Shown: positions 17,340 through 26,806, numbered from the stretch's first letter. The stretch is 64,000 nucleotides of DNA from Aquirufa beregesia (GCF_011090385.1 NZ_SEWW01000008.1:62001-126000); one strand, 5' to 3'. Program-made: numbers and translations. The notes: generated from the sequence alone by a model not told the origin.

Positions 17340-17456
17340 ATGAAACAAGAAACACCTCACCATCACACCCATTGGAAAGTTTGGTATATCGTACTTGGCC
17401 TATTCGTTGTATTCATCGTTCTATTTTTTATGATTTTTAGCGCCATATTCCAATAA
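17340..17456 (+). CDS. 38-residue single-span membrane microprotein
   Basis: ATG at 17340 and TAA at 17454-17456 enclose a 38-codon frame: a short polar, histidine-rich N-terminus (ETPHHHTHW) and one strong hydrophobic helix (about residues 15-37, I/V/L/F-rich). It ends two bases before the ATG of the sodium/solute symporter, so translation is probably coupled. Small single-span subunits are known for other sodium-coupled transporters (for example MetS of MetPS), which suggests a helper subunit; this is inference. Nothing else is seen in the 137 bases between the tRNA promoter and this gene. Confidence 0.6.
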   Translation: MKQETPHHHTHWKVWYIVLGLFVVFIVLFFMIFSAIFQ

Positions 17457-17458
17457 AC

Positions 17459-19150
17459 ATGCATCAATTAGACTGGATAGTTTTACTATTGACCATTGGA
17501 GGAATTGTGCTCTATGGAAGTTGGAAAGGAAGAGAAGCTAAACACTCCTTGAAAGGCTTTTTATTAGCTGATCGAGAGCTCCCTTGGTACCACATTCTAT
17601 TATCTGTGATGGCTACTCAGGCCTCAGCCATTACTTTTTTATCGGTTCCAGGACAAGCCTATACCGATGGGATGCGTTTTGTGCAGTTTTATTTGGGTTT
17701 GCCCATTGCCATGATTGTGCTGTCTGTCACCTTCATTCCTCAGTATTATCAATTAAAGATATTTACCGCATACCAGTTCCTTGAAGAACGGTTTGATTCC
17801 AAAACGCGTATTTTGACCAGTTTCTTATTTCTGATTCCTCGGGCACTTTCTACCGGGGTCACCATTGCCGCTCCTTCCATTATTCTATCTACTTTATTAG
17901 GATGGGATTTAACCTGGACCAATTGCGTCACAGCAGCCGTGGTAACCTTTTATTGTATATTTGGAGGGTCCAAAACCATCTCCTACACACAACTATTACA
18001 AATGGGAGTGGTCTTAGCTGGCATGGTCATTGCTGCCATTTACATCATTCAGGCCTTACCTCAAGAAATCGGCATGAAGGAATCCTTGCAGCTGGCGGGA
18101 AAAATGGGTAAAATCAATTTAATCGATTGGAAATTTGATATCAATAACCGATATACCATTTGGTCGGGTATCATTGGGGGATTCTTTTTACAACTCTCCT
18201 ATTTTGGCACGGATCAAAGTCAAGTAGGGCGTTATTTAACTGGGCAAACTGCTAATGAAAGCAAGAAAGGGCTATTACTGAACGGTTTCCTAAAAATCCC
18301 GATGCAATTTTTCATCTTACTCGTCGGTATTTTAGTCTTTGTTTTTTATCAATTCAATCAGGCACCGCTCTTTTTTAATAAGACGACCGAGCTGAGTTGG
18401 AATACAGCCAAGGGACATGAAGTCATTGACCAAGAAAACAAACAGATTTTCACTCAGAAAAAACAAACGGAAAGTGCATTAATTCAGGCAATATCTCAAG
18501 AAGAAACAGCCAAGATACCTGTATTAAAATCTCAAATCATGGATCTGCATGAGAAGCAGGTTAAGGTCAAAGAGAAAGCGGTTGAATTATTAAAGTCGCA
18601 AGACCTCAAAGCGGAAAGTCAAGATACCAATTATATCTTCCTCCGCTTTATCGTCGATCATTTACCTATTGGCTTGGTTGGATTTCTAATAGCGATGATT
18701 TTATTAGCCTCCATGGGCTCGATGGCTTCTGCTTTTGGTTCATTAACTTCCACCGTAATGGTGGATATTTACCAGCGATTCATCAATCCCCATGCCAGCA
18801 ATGAGCATTATTGGTGGTCTTCCAAATTAGTCACCTTGGCCTGGGGCATTTTCTGTTTGGTGGTGGCCCAATTTTCAGTTAATATGGGTAGCTTAATTGA
18901 AGTGGTCAATATCTTAGGTTCGTGGTTTTATGGCACCATTTTAGGGGTATTCTTATGTGCCTTTTACTTACCAAAAACGCAGGGAACTCAGGTATTTTGG
19001 GCTGCTTTAATCGCTGAAGCATTTGTGATATATGCTTGGAAAATCGACTTAATGGCTTTTTTATGGCTGAATGTACTGGGTTGTGTATTGGTGGTGACTT
19101 TAGCTTTCCTATTCCAAGGTATCAGTCGGCTATCTAAGGCAAAACCTTGA
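17459..19150 (+). CDS. Sodium:solute symporter (SSS family)
   Basis: A 563-residue membrane protein with about 13 transmembrane segments of the SSS/SSF fold; 'SVMATQASAITFLSVPGQAY' and 'GGFFLQLSYFGTDQSQVGRYLTG' are the conserved TM2 and TM6-7 regions of SGLT/PutP-like carriers. An extra hydrophilic, helix-rich stretch of about 90 residues (about 305-395, many K/E/Q) is inserted before the last group of membrane segments, as in a Bacteroidota subgroup. The substrate is unknown (sugars, sialic acid and myo-inositol are typical in this branch). Preceded by the 38-residue microprotein; overlaps the convergent cyclophilin gene by 17 bases. Confidence 0.88.
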   Translation: MHQLDWIVLLLTIGGIVLYGSWKGREAKHSLKGFLLADRELPWYHILLSVMATQASAITFLSVPGQAYTDGMRFVQFYLGLPIAMIVLSVTFIPQYYQLKIFTAYQFLEERFDSKTRILTSFLFLIPRALSTGVTIAAPSIILSTLLGWDLTWTNCVTAAVVTFYCIFGGSKTISYTQLLQMGVVLAGMVIAAIYIIQALPQEIGMKESLQLAGKMGKINLIDWKFDINNRYTIWSGIIGGFFLQLSYFGTDQSQVGRYLTGQTANESKKGLLLNGFLKIPMQFFILLVGILVFVFYQFNQAPLFFNKTTELSWNTAKGHEVIDQENKQIFTQKKQTESALIQAISQEETAKIPVLKSQIMDLHEKQVKVKEKAVELLKSQDLKAESQDTNYIFLRFIVDHLPIGLVGFLIAMILLASMGSMASAFGSLTSTVMVDIYQRFINPHASNEHYWWSSKLVTLAWGIFCLVVAQFSVNMGSLIEVVNILGSWFYGTILGVFLCAFYLPKTQGTQVFWAALIAEAFVIYAWKIDLMAFLWLNVLGCVLVVTLAFLFQGISRLSKAKP

Positions 19151-19709
19151 TGTCGAATTTTACGGGAATGACAGGTATTTCGTCATAAGACTTGGCATTA
19201 AATATGGCATCAACCACCTCCATACCTTTGGTTACTTTACCAAATACCACATATTTTTTGTAAAACCTTGCTGCTTGTTCTGTATCGGTTACGATAAAAA
19301 ATTCACTAGGAGAGGATGCTTGTTCGGGGTTTCCCTCATCATAACGAGCCATGGCTAAACTTCCTCGTACAGGCTTTAATTCGTCGATGTATTCCGCAGG
19401 CACTAAATAATTCAATCGATCGCGATATTCTCCTCCTCCTTGAATTCCTGTGACATAAACTATTCTATAAAAATATCGATCTTCAAAATAACCCGTCTTT
19501 ACTAATCGTATGAAATTCAGTCGGTGCAATGGGGTCCGTGCATCCAATTCCATCTCAAAGTCCCCAAGGCGGGTACTGACTAGTACTTTATTTTCAGTCC
19601 ATTGATCAGCATCTTTTTGCAAAGATTCCTTCACATGTACAGGGTCCAAATTCCAATTGCTTTGACAGGAAAAGAGGCAAATGGCAAAAAGTAAAATAAG
19701 TATACGCAT
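19134..19709 (-). CDS. Cyclophilin-type peptidyl-prolyl isomerase lipoprotein
   Basis: A 191-residue lipoprotein (lipobox LFSC, Cys15) with a cyclophilin fold: 'TRLGDFEMELDARTPLHRLNFIRLVKTGYFEDRYFYRIV', 'IQGG', 'GSLAMARYDEGNPEQASSPSEFFIV' and 'FGKVTKGMEVVDAI' follow the family order. The usual catalytic arginine context (F-H-R) is 'FYRIV', so the arginine is kept. It should assist folding in the periplasm. Monocistronic, converging on the symporter. Confidence 0.88.
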   Translation of the reverse strand: MRILILLFAICLFSCQSNWNLDPVHVKESLQKDADQWTENKVLVSTRLGDFEMELDARTPLHRLNFIRLVKTGYFEDRYFYRIVYVTGIQGGGEYRDRLNYLVPAEYIDELKPVRGSLAMARYDEGNPEQASSPSEFFIVTDTEQAARFYKKYVVFGKVTKGMEVVDAIFNAKSYDEIPVIPVKFDIKVLP

Positions 19710-19734
19710 AAAAAAAGGGGGCCTAAAGCCCCCT
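19710..19734 (-). terminator. Terminator of the MFS carrier gene
   Basis: AGGGGGC / GCCCCCT stem with a five-base loop; on the minus strand it is followed by seven T. It lies 21 bases after the end of the MFS gene and just upstream of the cyclophilin start. Confidence 0.75.
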
Positions 19735-19755
19735 AATTTAATTCAAATATCTGGT

Positions 19756-20967
19756 TTATGCAGAATGGTTCACTTTCTTTCCAAAGAAGTATAATCCAAT
19801 AAAGGCTACAATTAAGATAGCAGGGAAAATCAACATATTAGAAAGAGTAGCTTGTCCAGCAGCTAAATCAGCTGCGTCACCTACTAAACCTGTGGCTTCA
19901 GCAGTTACTTTGTTTTCTTGAATCCAAGCACCAATAATGGGTTGGAACATAGAAGAAGAGAACATACCAATACCGCCAAGAATAGATAATCCTAATGCAC
20001 CCGTTTGAGGCATAGTCTCACTCACATATCCTAACATGTTTGGCCAGAAGTAGCAAATACCTAAGGCAAAGAATACAGCAGCTACGTATAACATAGAACC
20101 GTCCATGGTAGACATCATGTATAAGCCAATCACACCAAAGATGGCAGACCCTAATAAAACACCTACTGTATTTAATTTATGAATGATTGGACCTGCGAAA
20201 TAACGACCAACGGCCATTAAACCCGTTACAAGAGCTAAAATCAACATAGGACTAGCACCTGCTTTTGCTAAGATTGGGCCAACCCATTGCTGAGGACCAA
20301 ATTCAGAAATAGCCGTTAAAGCCATACAAGCCGCCATAAATAAATACAATGGATTTAACATAGCTTTGAAACTATCCAAAGCATTCTCAGCACCTGCACG
20401 TGGTTTAGGGAAAGCCTGCCCGTAGAATAATACGGCATAGATAGCGGTAGGGATCAAAATAACCCAAATTTGCGCTTGCCAAGGCATAGACGCATCCGTC
20501 ATAAATTTAGAAATCAATGAACCAATCACAATACCACCTGGGAACCACATGTGAAAACGATTCAATTTGCTGTTGAAATCCAATCCTGAATAAGAATCGG
20601 CAATCATAGGATTACAAGCTGCTTCGGTACAACCGTTACCTAAACCAATCAATAGAGTTGAAATCAACAAAGTATCATAACCTGTGGCATAAATAGTTAA
20701 TAAAATACCAATGGTGTGAGCAATCAAAGCAATTTGCATGATCAATTTAGGTCCAATAGCTGAATAGAAAACCCCACCAAGGATCATGGATATCGGGAAA
20801 CCTAAGAACCACATTTGGTTGATATGTCCTAATTGGACAGTATCTAAGCTTAATTCTGCTCCTAACTGCGTTAGAATTCCTGCTCTAATGCTAAAAGAGA
20901 AGGCCGTCGTGATAAGCGCAAAACAGCTAGCATAAAACAGACGATTTGCATTAATGGTTTGACTCAT
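19756..20967 (-). CDS. MFS transporter, FHS-like
   Basis: A 403-residue permease with 12 predicted transmembrane helices. 'QLGHINQMWFLGFPISMILGGVFY' and 'GLGNGCTEAACNPMIAD' resemble the FHS (fucose/glucose:H+ symporter) branch of the major facilitator superfamily that is common in Bacteroidota sugar clusters. It is divergently oriented to a Gfo/Idh-Gfo/Idh-isomerase operon across a 213-base A/T-rich gap in which I see no further gene, so it probably imports the sugar or glycoside that operon handles. Substrate not determinable. Confidence 0.82.
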   Translation of the reverse strand: MSQTINANRLFYASCFALITTAFSFSIRAGILTQLGAELSLDTVQLGHINQMWFLGFPISMILGGVFYSAIGPKLIMQIALIAHTIGILLTIYATGYDTLLISTLLIGLGNGCTEAACNPMIADSYSGLDFNSKLNRFHMWFPGGIVIGSLISKFMTDASMPWQAQIWVILIPTAIYAVLFYGQAFPKPRAGAENALDSFKAMLNPLYLFMAACMALTAISEFGPQQWVGPILAKAGASPMLILALVTGLMAVGRYFAGPIIHKLNTVGVLLGSAIFGVIGLYMMSTMDGSMLYVAAVFFALGICYFWPNMLGYVSETMPQTGALGLSILGGIGMFSSSMFQPIIGAWIQENKVTAEATGLVGDAADLAAGQATLSNMLIFPAILIVAFIGLYFFGKKVNHSA

Positions 20968-21180
20968 AGTTGTTTAGATTTAGTTAAAGGGTGAAACAAC
21001 GTTTTTTCTTGAAAAATTAAAAATTAACATTAGAAAAATCATGTCAAAAAAACGAAAAGATTTTCAAAGTTTCCTATTAAATTGAAAATATTTTTAATAT
21101 TTCATTAATTCTACAGCGCTTTTGGCTCAAATTAGTATATTTAGAGTCAATTTTTTAAAAAAATCTAAATCAATATAGAT

Positions 21181-22377
21181 ATGATTCAGGGAGGATCTTC
21201 CACACAGGCTAAAAACCGTCAAGGCAGAAAAATCCGAATGGGGATGATTGGTGGTAGCTTAGAAGCATTTATAGGTGCCGTACACCGCCGTGGTTCTCAA
21301 TTAGACGGGGAAATAGAATTAGTATGCGGAGCGTTCAGCTCAAGTGCAGAAAAATCCAAGGCAACTGGTGCAGCATTGTACTTAAACCCTAGCCGGGTAT
21401 ACGGATCATATGAAGAAATGATTCTTAAGGAAAAAGCTTTGCCAGAAGGAGAACGTATGGATTTTGTGTCCATTGTTACGCCCAATCACTTGCATTTTCC
21501 AACGGCCAAAATGGCTTTAGAAAATGGTTTTCACGTCGTTTGTGATAAGCCGGCAACATTAAACCTAGCCGAGGCTAAGGAATTAAAGAAAGTCATAGAT
21601 GCATCAGGCTTGATTTTTGCTTTAACCCATAATTATACCGGATATCCGATGATTAAGGAAGCGAAGCATTTGGTAGATTCTGGGGAATTAGGCGAAATAC
21701 GAAAAGTGATTGTGGAATATCCACAAGGTTGGTTAATCGACCTAGTGGAGGCAACTGGTCAAAAACAAGCGGCATGGAGAACAGATCCGGCGCGTTGTGG
21801 AGCAGCTGGGGCTGTAGGAGACATTGGTACTCATGCTGAAAACCTGGCTAAATACATCACAGGCTTACATATTGATGAATTATGTGCCGACTTAACCATC
21901 TTTGTTGATGGCCGTCAATTGGATGATGATGGTAACATTTTAATTCATTATAATAATGGCGCAAGAGGCGTTTTGCATTGCAGTCAAATTTGTAATGGAG
22001 AAGAAAATGACTTAAACATCCGTGTTTATGGCTCAAAAGCGGGAATCGTTTGGCATCAAATGGATCCCAATACCCTGATAATCAAGTCGAGAGACGGTGG
22101 TAGCAGAACAATACGTACTAATGTGGGTAATCTGTCTGCCCAAGCGCAAGCACATACGCGTCAACCAGCAGGACATCCGGAAGGATACGTAGAAACCTTT
22201 GCAAATATTTACCGTAATTTCGCTTTTGCCCTTCGTGCACGTTGGGAAGGTAAAGACCAAGATCCTTTGTACGATTTCCCAGGAATCGATGAAGGGATAA
22301 ACGGGATGGCATTCATAGAAAATGTGGTTAGATCATCCAGAGATAATACAAATAAGTGGACCAAATTTGAAATTTAA
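21181..22377 (+). CDS. Gfo/Idh/MocA family oxidoreductase
   Basis: A 398-residue NAD(P)-dependent sugar oxidoreductase. The N-terminal Rossmann region begins 'RKIRMGMIGGSLEAFIGAVH', the family EKP motif appears as 'CDKPATLNLAEAKELK', and the 'GDIGTHAENLAKYITG' stretch carries the usual catalytic histidine. These enzymes oxidise or reduce cyclic sugars, inositols or glycosides. First gene of a three-gene operon (11- and 5-base gaps). The start chosen is the first ATG; residues 1-18 are polar and weakly conserved, so a later start is possible. Confidence 0.88.
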   Translation: MIQGGSSTQAKNRQGRKIRMGMIGGSLEAFIGAVHRRGSQLDGEIELVCGAFSSSAEKSKATGAALYLNPSRVYGSYEEMILKEKALPEGERMDFVSIVTPNHLHFPTAKMALENGFHVVCDKPATLNLAEAKELKKVIDASGLIFALTHNYTGYPMIKEAKHLVDSGELGEIRKVIVEYPQGWLIDLVEATGQKQAAWRTDPARCGAAGAVGDIGTHAENLAKYITGLHIDELCADLTIFVDGRQLDDDGNILIHYNNGARGVLHCSQICNGEENDLNIRVYGSKAGIVWHQMDPNTLIIKSRDGGSRTIRTNVGNLSAQAQAHTRQPAGHPEGYVETFANIYRNFAFALRARWEGKDQDPLYDFPGIDEGINGMAFIENVVRSSRDNTNKWTKFEI

Positions 22378-22388
22378 TATAGAATAAC

Positions 22389-23534
22389 ATGACAAAAATT
22401 AAAGTTGGAATCGTAGGAACAGGCTTTATTGGACCTGCTCATATTGAGGCATTAAGACGATTACCGAATGTGGAGGTAGCTGCACTTTGTGAAGTTACCA
22501 TTGAATTAGCAGAAGCTAAGGCCAAACAATTAGGGATTCCTCGTTGGTATACATTTGATGAATTAATGAAACAAGATGACATCGAATGCGTACACATTTG
22601 TACACCTAACTTCTTACACTATTCTCAGTCGAAGGCTGCTTTATTAGCTGGCAAACATGTGGTTTGCGAAAAACCATTAGCTAAGGACCTACATGAGGCA
22701 GAAGAATTAGTGGAATTAGCGGCTAAATCAGGTAAAGTTAATGCAGTACACTTCAATTTGCGCTACTATCCTTTGGTACGTCAAATGAAAACCATGCGTG
22801 AAAAAGGTGATTTAGGTGAGGTTTATTCTATCATTGGTTCTTATTTACAAGATTGGTTGTTTTATGCAACGGATTACAACTGGCGATTAGAACCCGATAA
22901 ATCAGGCGATTCACGAGCTATTGCTGATATTGGTTCCCATTTAATGGATATCATTGAATACATCACAGGTCTAAAGACGGTAGAGGTGATGGCTGATTTT
23001 AATACGGTACACCCTACACGTAAGAAGCCATTGAAAGCTATTGAGACTTATTCTGGCAAAATGCTTCAACCTGAGGATTATGCTGATGTCAATATTACGA
23101 CGGAAGATCATGCCAACGTGTTATTACGTTTTGACAATGGCAACCGTGGATCTATTACGGTATCCCAAGTTTCGGCTGGACGTAAAAATCAATTGAAATT
23201 AGAGATTTCTGGTTCTAAGAAAACCTTTGCTTGGAATTCAGAAGCTCCCAATGAAGTATGGTTAGGTAATAGAGAGCAAGCTAATCAGGTTTTAATGCGT
23301 GATCCGTCTTTGGCATATCCTGAAGCTTCAGCGATTATGACTTTCCCTGGAGGACATAATGAAGGATTCCCTGATACCTCTAAGCAGTTATTTAAGGAAG
23401 TTTATGCGGCCATTGAGCAAGGTAAACAACCAGAGAAGCCAAGCTATCCAACCTTTGCGGACGGATACCGTGAATTATTAATTTGTGAAAAAATTCTTGA
23501 AAGTACCCGCAAGCAAGCGTGGGTTAAAATTTAA
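22389..23534 (+). CDS. Gfo/Idh/MocA family oxidoreductase
   Basis: A 381-residue paralogue of the preceding gene, with a clean Rossmann motif 'KVGIVGTGFIGPAHIEAL', 'CTPNFLHYSQSKAALLAGKHVVCEKPLAKD' and the 'DIGSHLMDIIEYITG' catalytic region. The C-terminal alpha/beta domain contains 'GNRGSITVSQVSAGRKNQLKLEISGSK'. Two different Gfo/Idh enzymes plus an isomerase in one operon fit a 3-keto-sugar style route (oxidation, cleavage or epimerisation, re-reduction); this is inference from context. Confidence 0.9.
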   Translation: MTKIKVGIVGTGFIGPAHIEALRRLPNVEVAALCEVTIELAEAKAKQLGIPRWYTFDELMKQDDIECVHICTPNFLHYSQSKAALLAGKHVVCEKPLAKDLHEAEELVELAAKSGKVNAVHFNLRYYPLVRQMKTMREKGDLGEVYSIIGSYLQDWLFYATDYNWRLEPDKSGDSRAIADIGSHLMDIIEYITGLKTVEVMADFNTVHPTRKKPLKAIETYSGKMLQPEDYADVNITTEDHANVLLRFDNGNRGSITVSQVSAGRKNQLKLEISGSKKTFAWNSEAPNEVWLGNREQANQVLMRDPSLAYPEASAIMTFPGGHNEGFPDTSKQLFKEVYAAIEQGKQPEKPSYPTFADGYRELLICEKILESTRKQAWVKI

Positions 23535-23539
23535 TAACT

Positions 23540-24592
23540 ATGCAAACCATCAAAGGACCTGCTATCTTTTTAGCCCAATTTTTGGGTGATGAGGCTCCAT
23601 TTAATACATTAGACGGAATTACCACCTGGGCTGCAGGATTGGGTTATAAAGGAGTTCAAATTCCTTCTTGGGATCCTCGCTGCATCGATTTACAAAAAGC
23701 GGCGGAATCAAAAACCTATTGTGATGAATTGAAAGGCATGCTTGCAGCTAAAGGCTTGCAAATCACTGAACTTTCTACACACTTACAAGGACAATTAGTA
23801 GCAGTGAACCCTGCTTATGACATCATGTTTGATGGATTTGCTCCAGATGCTGTGAAAGGCAATCCAAAGGCCAGAACAGAATGGGCGATTCAACAATTAA
23901 TGTATGCGGCTAAAGCATCTGAAAACTTAGGTTTGACTGCGCATGCGACTTTTTCCGGTGCCTTAATGTGGCATACCGTTTATCCTTGGCCTCAGCGTCC
24001 TGCAGGATTAGTCGAACAAGGTTTTGCGGAATTGGCTCGTCGCTGGACACCTATTTTGAATAAATTTGATGAATGCGGTGTAGATCTTTGTTATGAAATT
24101 CACCCAGGTGAAGACTTGCATGATGGAGTTTCCTATGAAATGTTCTTGGATGCAGTAAAAGGTCATAAACGTGCCAATTTATTATATGATCCATCCCACT
24201 TTGTATTACAAGCTTTGGATTATAAACAATACATTGATTTCTATCATGAGCGCATCAAAATGTTCCATGTGAAAGATGCTGAGTTTAACCCAACAGGCAA
24301 ACAAGGTGTTTATGGAGGATATCAATCTTGGGTAAACCGAGCTGGTAGATTCCGTTCATTGGGAGATGGCCAAGTGGATTTCAAAAGTATCTTTTCCAAA
24401 TTAACTCAATACGGATATGACGGTTGGGCTGTTTTAGAATGGGAATGCTGCATTAAAGATCCAGTACAAGGCGCAACAGAAGGCGCACCGTTCATTGCTA
24501 ATCACATCATCAAAGCCACTGAAAAAGTATTTGATGATTTTGCAGGTGGTGGCGCTGATGAAGAATTCAATAAGCGTGTATTAGGATTATAG
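23540..24592 (+). CDS. Sugar phosphate isomerase/epimerase (AP endonuclease-2 TIM barrel)
   Basis: A 350-residue xylose-isomerase-like TIM barrel. Metal-ligand candidates typical of the family are visible in order: 'ELSTHLQGQ', 'CYEIHPGEDLHDG', 'LLYDPSHFVLQ', 'MFHVKDAEF' and 'AVLEWECC'. Such proteins isomerise or epimerise sugars, or act as 3-keto-glycoside lyases. No signal peptide, so cytosolic. Last gene of the operon; followed by a hairpin-rich 245-base gap. Confidence 0.9.
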   Translation: MQTIKGPAIFLAQFLGDEAPFNTLDGITTWAAGLGYKGVQIPSWDPRCIDLQKAAESKTYCDELKGMLAAKGLQITELSTHLQGQLVAVNPAYDIMFDGFAPDAVKGNPKARTEWAIQQLMYAAKASENLGLTAHATFSGALMWHTVYPWPQRPAGLVEQGFAELARRWTPILNKFDECGVDLCYEIHPGEDLHDGVSYEMFLDAVKGHKRANLLYDPSHFVLQALDYKQYIDFYHERIKMFHVKDAEFNPTGKQGVYGGYQSWVNRAGRFRSLGDGQVDFKSIFSKLTQYGYDGWAVLEWECCIKDPVQGATEGAPFIANHIIKATEKVFDDFAGGGADEEFNKRVLGL

Positions 24593-24603
24593 GAATATAG
24601 CTA

Positions 24604-24677
24604 TTCATGCTTTTACCAGCTTTTTTGCTTAAACGCTGTCAAGGTTCCAAACCTTGACAGCGTTGTAAAAGCATGAA
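24604..24677. repeat. Nested palindrome: REP-like hairpin inside a second inverted repeat
   Basis: The inner element (24632-24664) is a perfect 15-bp stem, AACGCTGTCAAGGTT and its complement, with the three-base loop CCA. The outer element is a perfect 13-bp inverted repeat TTCATGCTTTTAC (24604-24616) and GTAAAAGCATGAA (24665-24677); its right arm touches the inner stem, while 15 bases separate the left arms. Probably a REP-like element lodged in or next to a transcription-ending hairpin of the isomerase operon. Confidence 0.8.
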
Positions 24678-24791
24678 CGATTTAAAAAGGAATAAAATTA
24701 TCTTATTCCAAGAATTACCAATTAACTGATTTCTTCAGCTAATTATCAATCCAATAAAGTCTTTTTTGATTAAAATTCCCTAGCTTTCGGC

Positions 24792-24824
24792 AAGGCTGTC
24801 AGCGTTTGGAACGCTGCCAGCCTT
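24792..24824. repeat. Second REP-like hairpin, related to the first
   Basis: Arms AAGGCTGTCAGCGTT and AACGCTGCCAGCCTT pair over 15 bp with one non-Watson-Crick position, loop TGG. It has the same total length (33 bases) and shares the CTGTCA and AACGCTG words with the hairpin at 24632-24664. It stands 14 bases from the 3' end of dnaG, between two convergent operons. Confidence 0.75.
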
Positions 24825-24837
24825 AGGGGAAAATCAG

Positions 24838-26802
24838 CTATTTTTCGATCACTGTTCCCAATTCTTGGGAAATGTTTTTCTGAATTTCCTTATAATGTAT
24901 GAAATCCAACAATAGTGCATTCATGGCTTCAGCATCTCCCTGAAAAGATTCCATTTTCTCTAATGTCTCATGCAAATATTGATCATTATAAACTTTACGT
25001 AATCGTAAGACGTTTTTAAATGCCAAATCCTCTAGCATCTCATCTTCCAACTTCACACGAATATCATGCTTATCTTTCCAAACATCGGATAAGCTATGCT
25101 TGCCTGCGCTGATGTCTATAGCAAACTTTTGGATATCTTCATTTTGATGATGTAAATAAAACTCAGGTGCTGGGAACTGATGCTGGTTAAATTCCATTTT
25201 GCAAATCTCCAATATCTCTTCAAATAATGGGGTTTGAAAATGTGTTCCTTCCAACTCTTCAATCAAATACTGCATGAGTGTAACACCTGGAGCTTTCAAT
25301 GGACTAATCTCCAAATGACCAAAACTAACGAGTAAGCGTATGCATTCTGACTCTTGGTAATAGGCTAAATTGGCTTGAGTTTCTGTAGCAATTTGCCCCG
25401 TAGGTTCAATGATTTCCTGAATCTCTTGCCACTGTTGATTCGAAATAGATTCCGAAGCATTGGCTCCTGCTCCACCCCGCTGCTTCAGATTTTTTAAATG
25501 AATTTTATTTAATTCAGCCAACAAGACATCTTCATCCAAACGCATCAGCGATGCTGTTTTCTGAACAAATAAACTTCGCTGAATGGCATCAGGTATCTTG
25601 GAGATACTTTGAACCATTTCCTTGATCAATTCAGCTCGCTTAAAAGGATCATCTCCAGCCTCCTTTAAAAACAAATTAGCCTGGAAGGAAATAATGTCCT
25701 TAGATTCTGATTTGATGTATTCCAAAAATGCCTCAAAACCCACTTTTCTGACAAAGCTATCTGGATCTTGACCTTCCGGAAAAACAACTAAATTAACTTG
25801 TAATCCTTCCTCCAGAATCAAATCCATCCCACGCAAGGCTGCCTTGATCCCAGCGGAATCCCCATCGTATAATACGGTTACATGTTGGGTAAATCGACCA
25901 ATCAATCGAATTTGCTCCACCGTCAATGAAGTTCCAGAAGAAGCTACTACATTCTTAATTCCTGCTTGGTGCAAAGAAATAACATCCGTATACCCCTCCA
26001 CTAAGTAACAAATGTCCTTAGCTCGAATTTCATTTTTAGCCTGTGAAATACCATATAAGGTGGCCGATTTATGGTAAACCTCTGTCTCAGGTGAATTCAG
26101 GTATTTAGCTTGATTTTTGGCATCCGATTTTAAGATTCGAGCACCAAAGGCAATTACTTTACCTGCTACACTATGAATGGGAAAGATAACTCGATTGCGA
26201 AAACGGTCATAAACCTTACCTTCTTCGTTCTTTTGAGTCACTAAGCCCGCTTTTTCAATGATTTCCTGACTGAATCCTTGTTTGATGGCTGTTTTATAAA
26301 ATACATCCCAAGCTTCTGGACTATAGCCTAAATCAAAGGTTTGCAAGGTTGTATCTGAAAATCCTCGCTCTTTGAAATAAGGAATCGCAATGGATTTCCC
26401 TTCGGGTGTTTCAACTAACTGTTTCTTGAAAAATTCTTTGGCATATTCCAAAATGATTAACAAACTCTCCCGCTCATTCTGACGAACGATTTGATCATCT
26501 GTTAATTCTTCTTCTTGAATGTCTATGCCGTATTTTTTGGCCAAATGCCGTAATGCCTCTCCATATCCCAAGCCCTCAATATCCATGATGAACCGGACAG
26601 AATCTCCTGCTTTACCACAACCAAAACATTTGTAGATTCCTTTACTTGGCGAAATGGAAAAAGAAGGAGTCTTTTCCCCATGAAATGGACAACATGCCCA
26701 ATAATTCGCACCTTTCTTCTTCACTGTCACATAATCTCCCACCACGTCTGCTACTGCAGCCGCTTGTTTGATTCGTTCGACGGTTTCAGGATCAATGCGC
26801 AT
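24838..26802 (-). CDS. dnaG: DNA primase
   Basis: A 654-residue primase that makes RNA primers for replication. The CHC2 zinc finger is Cys38/His41/Cys59/Cys62 ('CPFHGEKTPSF'...'YKCFGCG'); the TOPRIM core has 'YLVEGYTDVISL' and 'LYDGDSAGIKA'. The C-terminal helicase-binding part (after about 440) is diverged, as usual. It is the last gene of the gyrB-orf70-ppk1-nupC-dnaG run (four bases after nupC). Confidence 0.96.
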   Translation of the reverse strand: MRIDPETVERIKQAAAVADVVGDYVTVKKKGANYWACCPFHGEKTPSFSISPSKGIYKCFGCGKAGDSVRFIMDIEGLGYGEALRHLAKKYGIDIQEEELTDDQIVRQNERESLLIILEYAKEFFKKQLVETPEGKSIAIPYFKERGFSDTTLQTFDLGYSPEAWDVFYKTAIKQGFSQEIIEKAGLVTQKNEEGKVYDRFRNRVIFPIHSVAGKVIAFGARILKSDAKNQAKYLNSPETEVYHKSATLYGISQAKNEIRAKDICYLVEGYTDVISLHQAGIKNVVASSGTSLTVEQIRLIGRFTQHVTVLYDGDSAGIKAALRGMDLILEEGLQVNLVVFPEGQDPDSFVRKVGFEAFLEYIKSESKDIISFQANLFLKEAGDDPFKRAELIKEMVQSISKIPDAIQRSLFVQKTASLMRLDEDVLLAELNKIHLKNLKQRGGAGANASESISNQQWQEIQEIIEPTGQIATETQANLAYYQESECIRLLVSFGHLEISPLKAPGVTLMQYLIEELEGTHFQTPLFEEILEICKMEFNQHQFPAPEFYLHHQNEDIQKFAIDISAGKHSLSDVWKDKHDIRVKLEDEMLEDLAFKNVLRLRKVYNDQYLHETLEKMESFQGDAEAMNALLLDFIHYKEIQKNISQELGTVIEK

Positions 26803-26806
26803 AAAA

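Noticed and set aside
21116..21143. Promoter before the first Gfo/Idh gene (TTTTG and TATATTTA)
   Set aside because: Spacing of 11 bases is far too short for the Bacteroidota promoter pattern.
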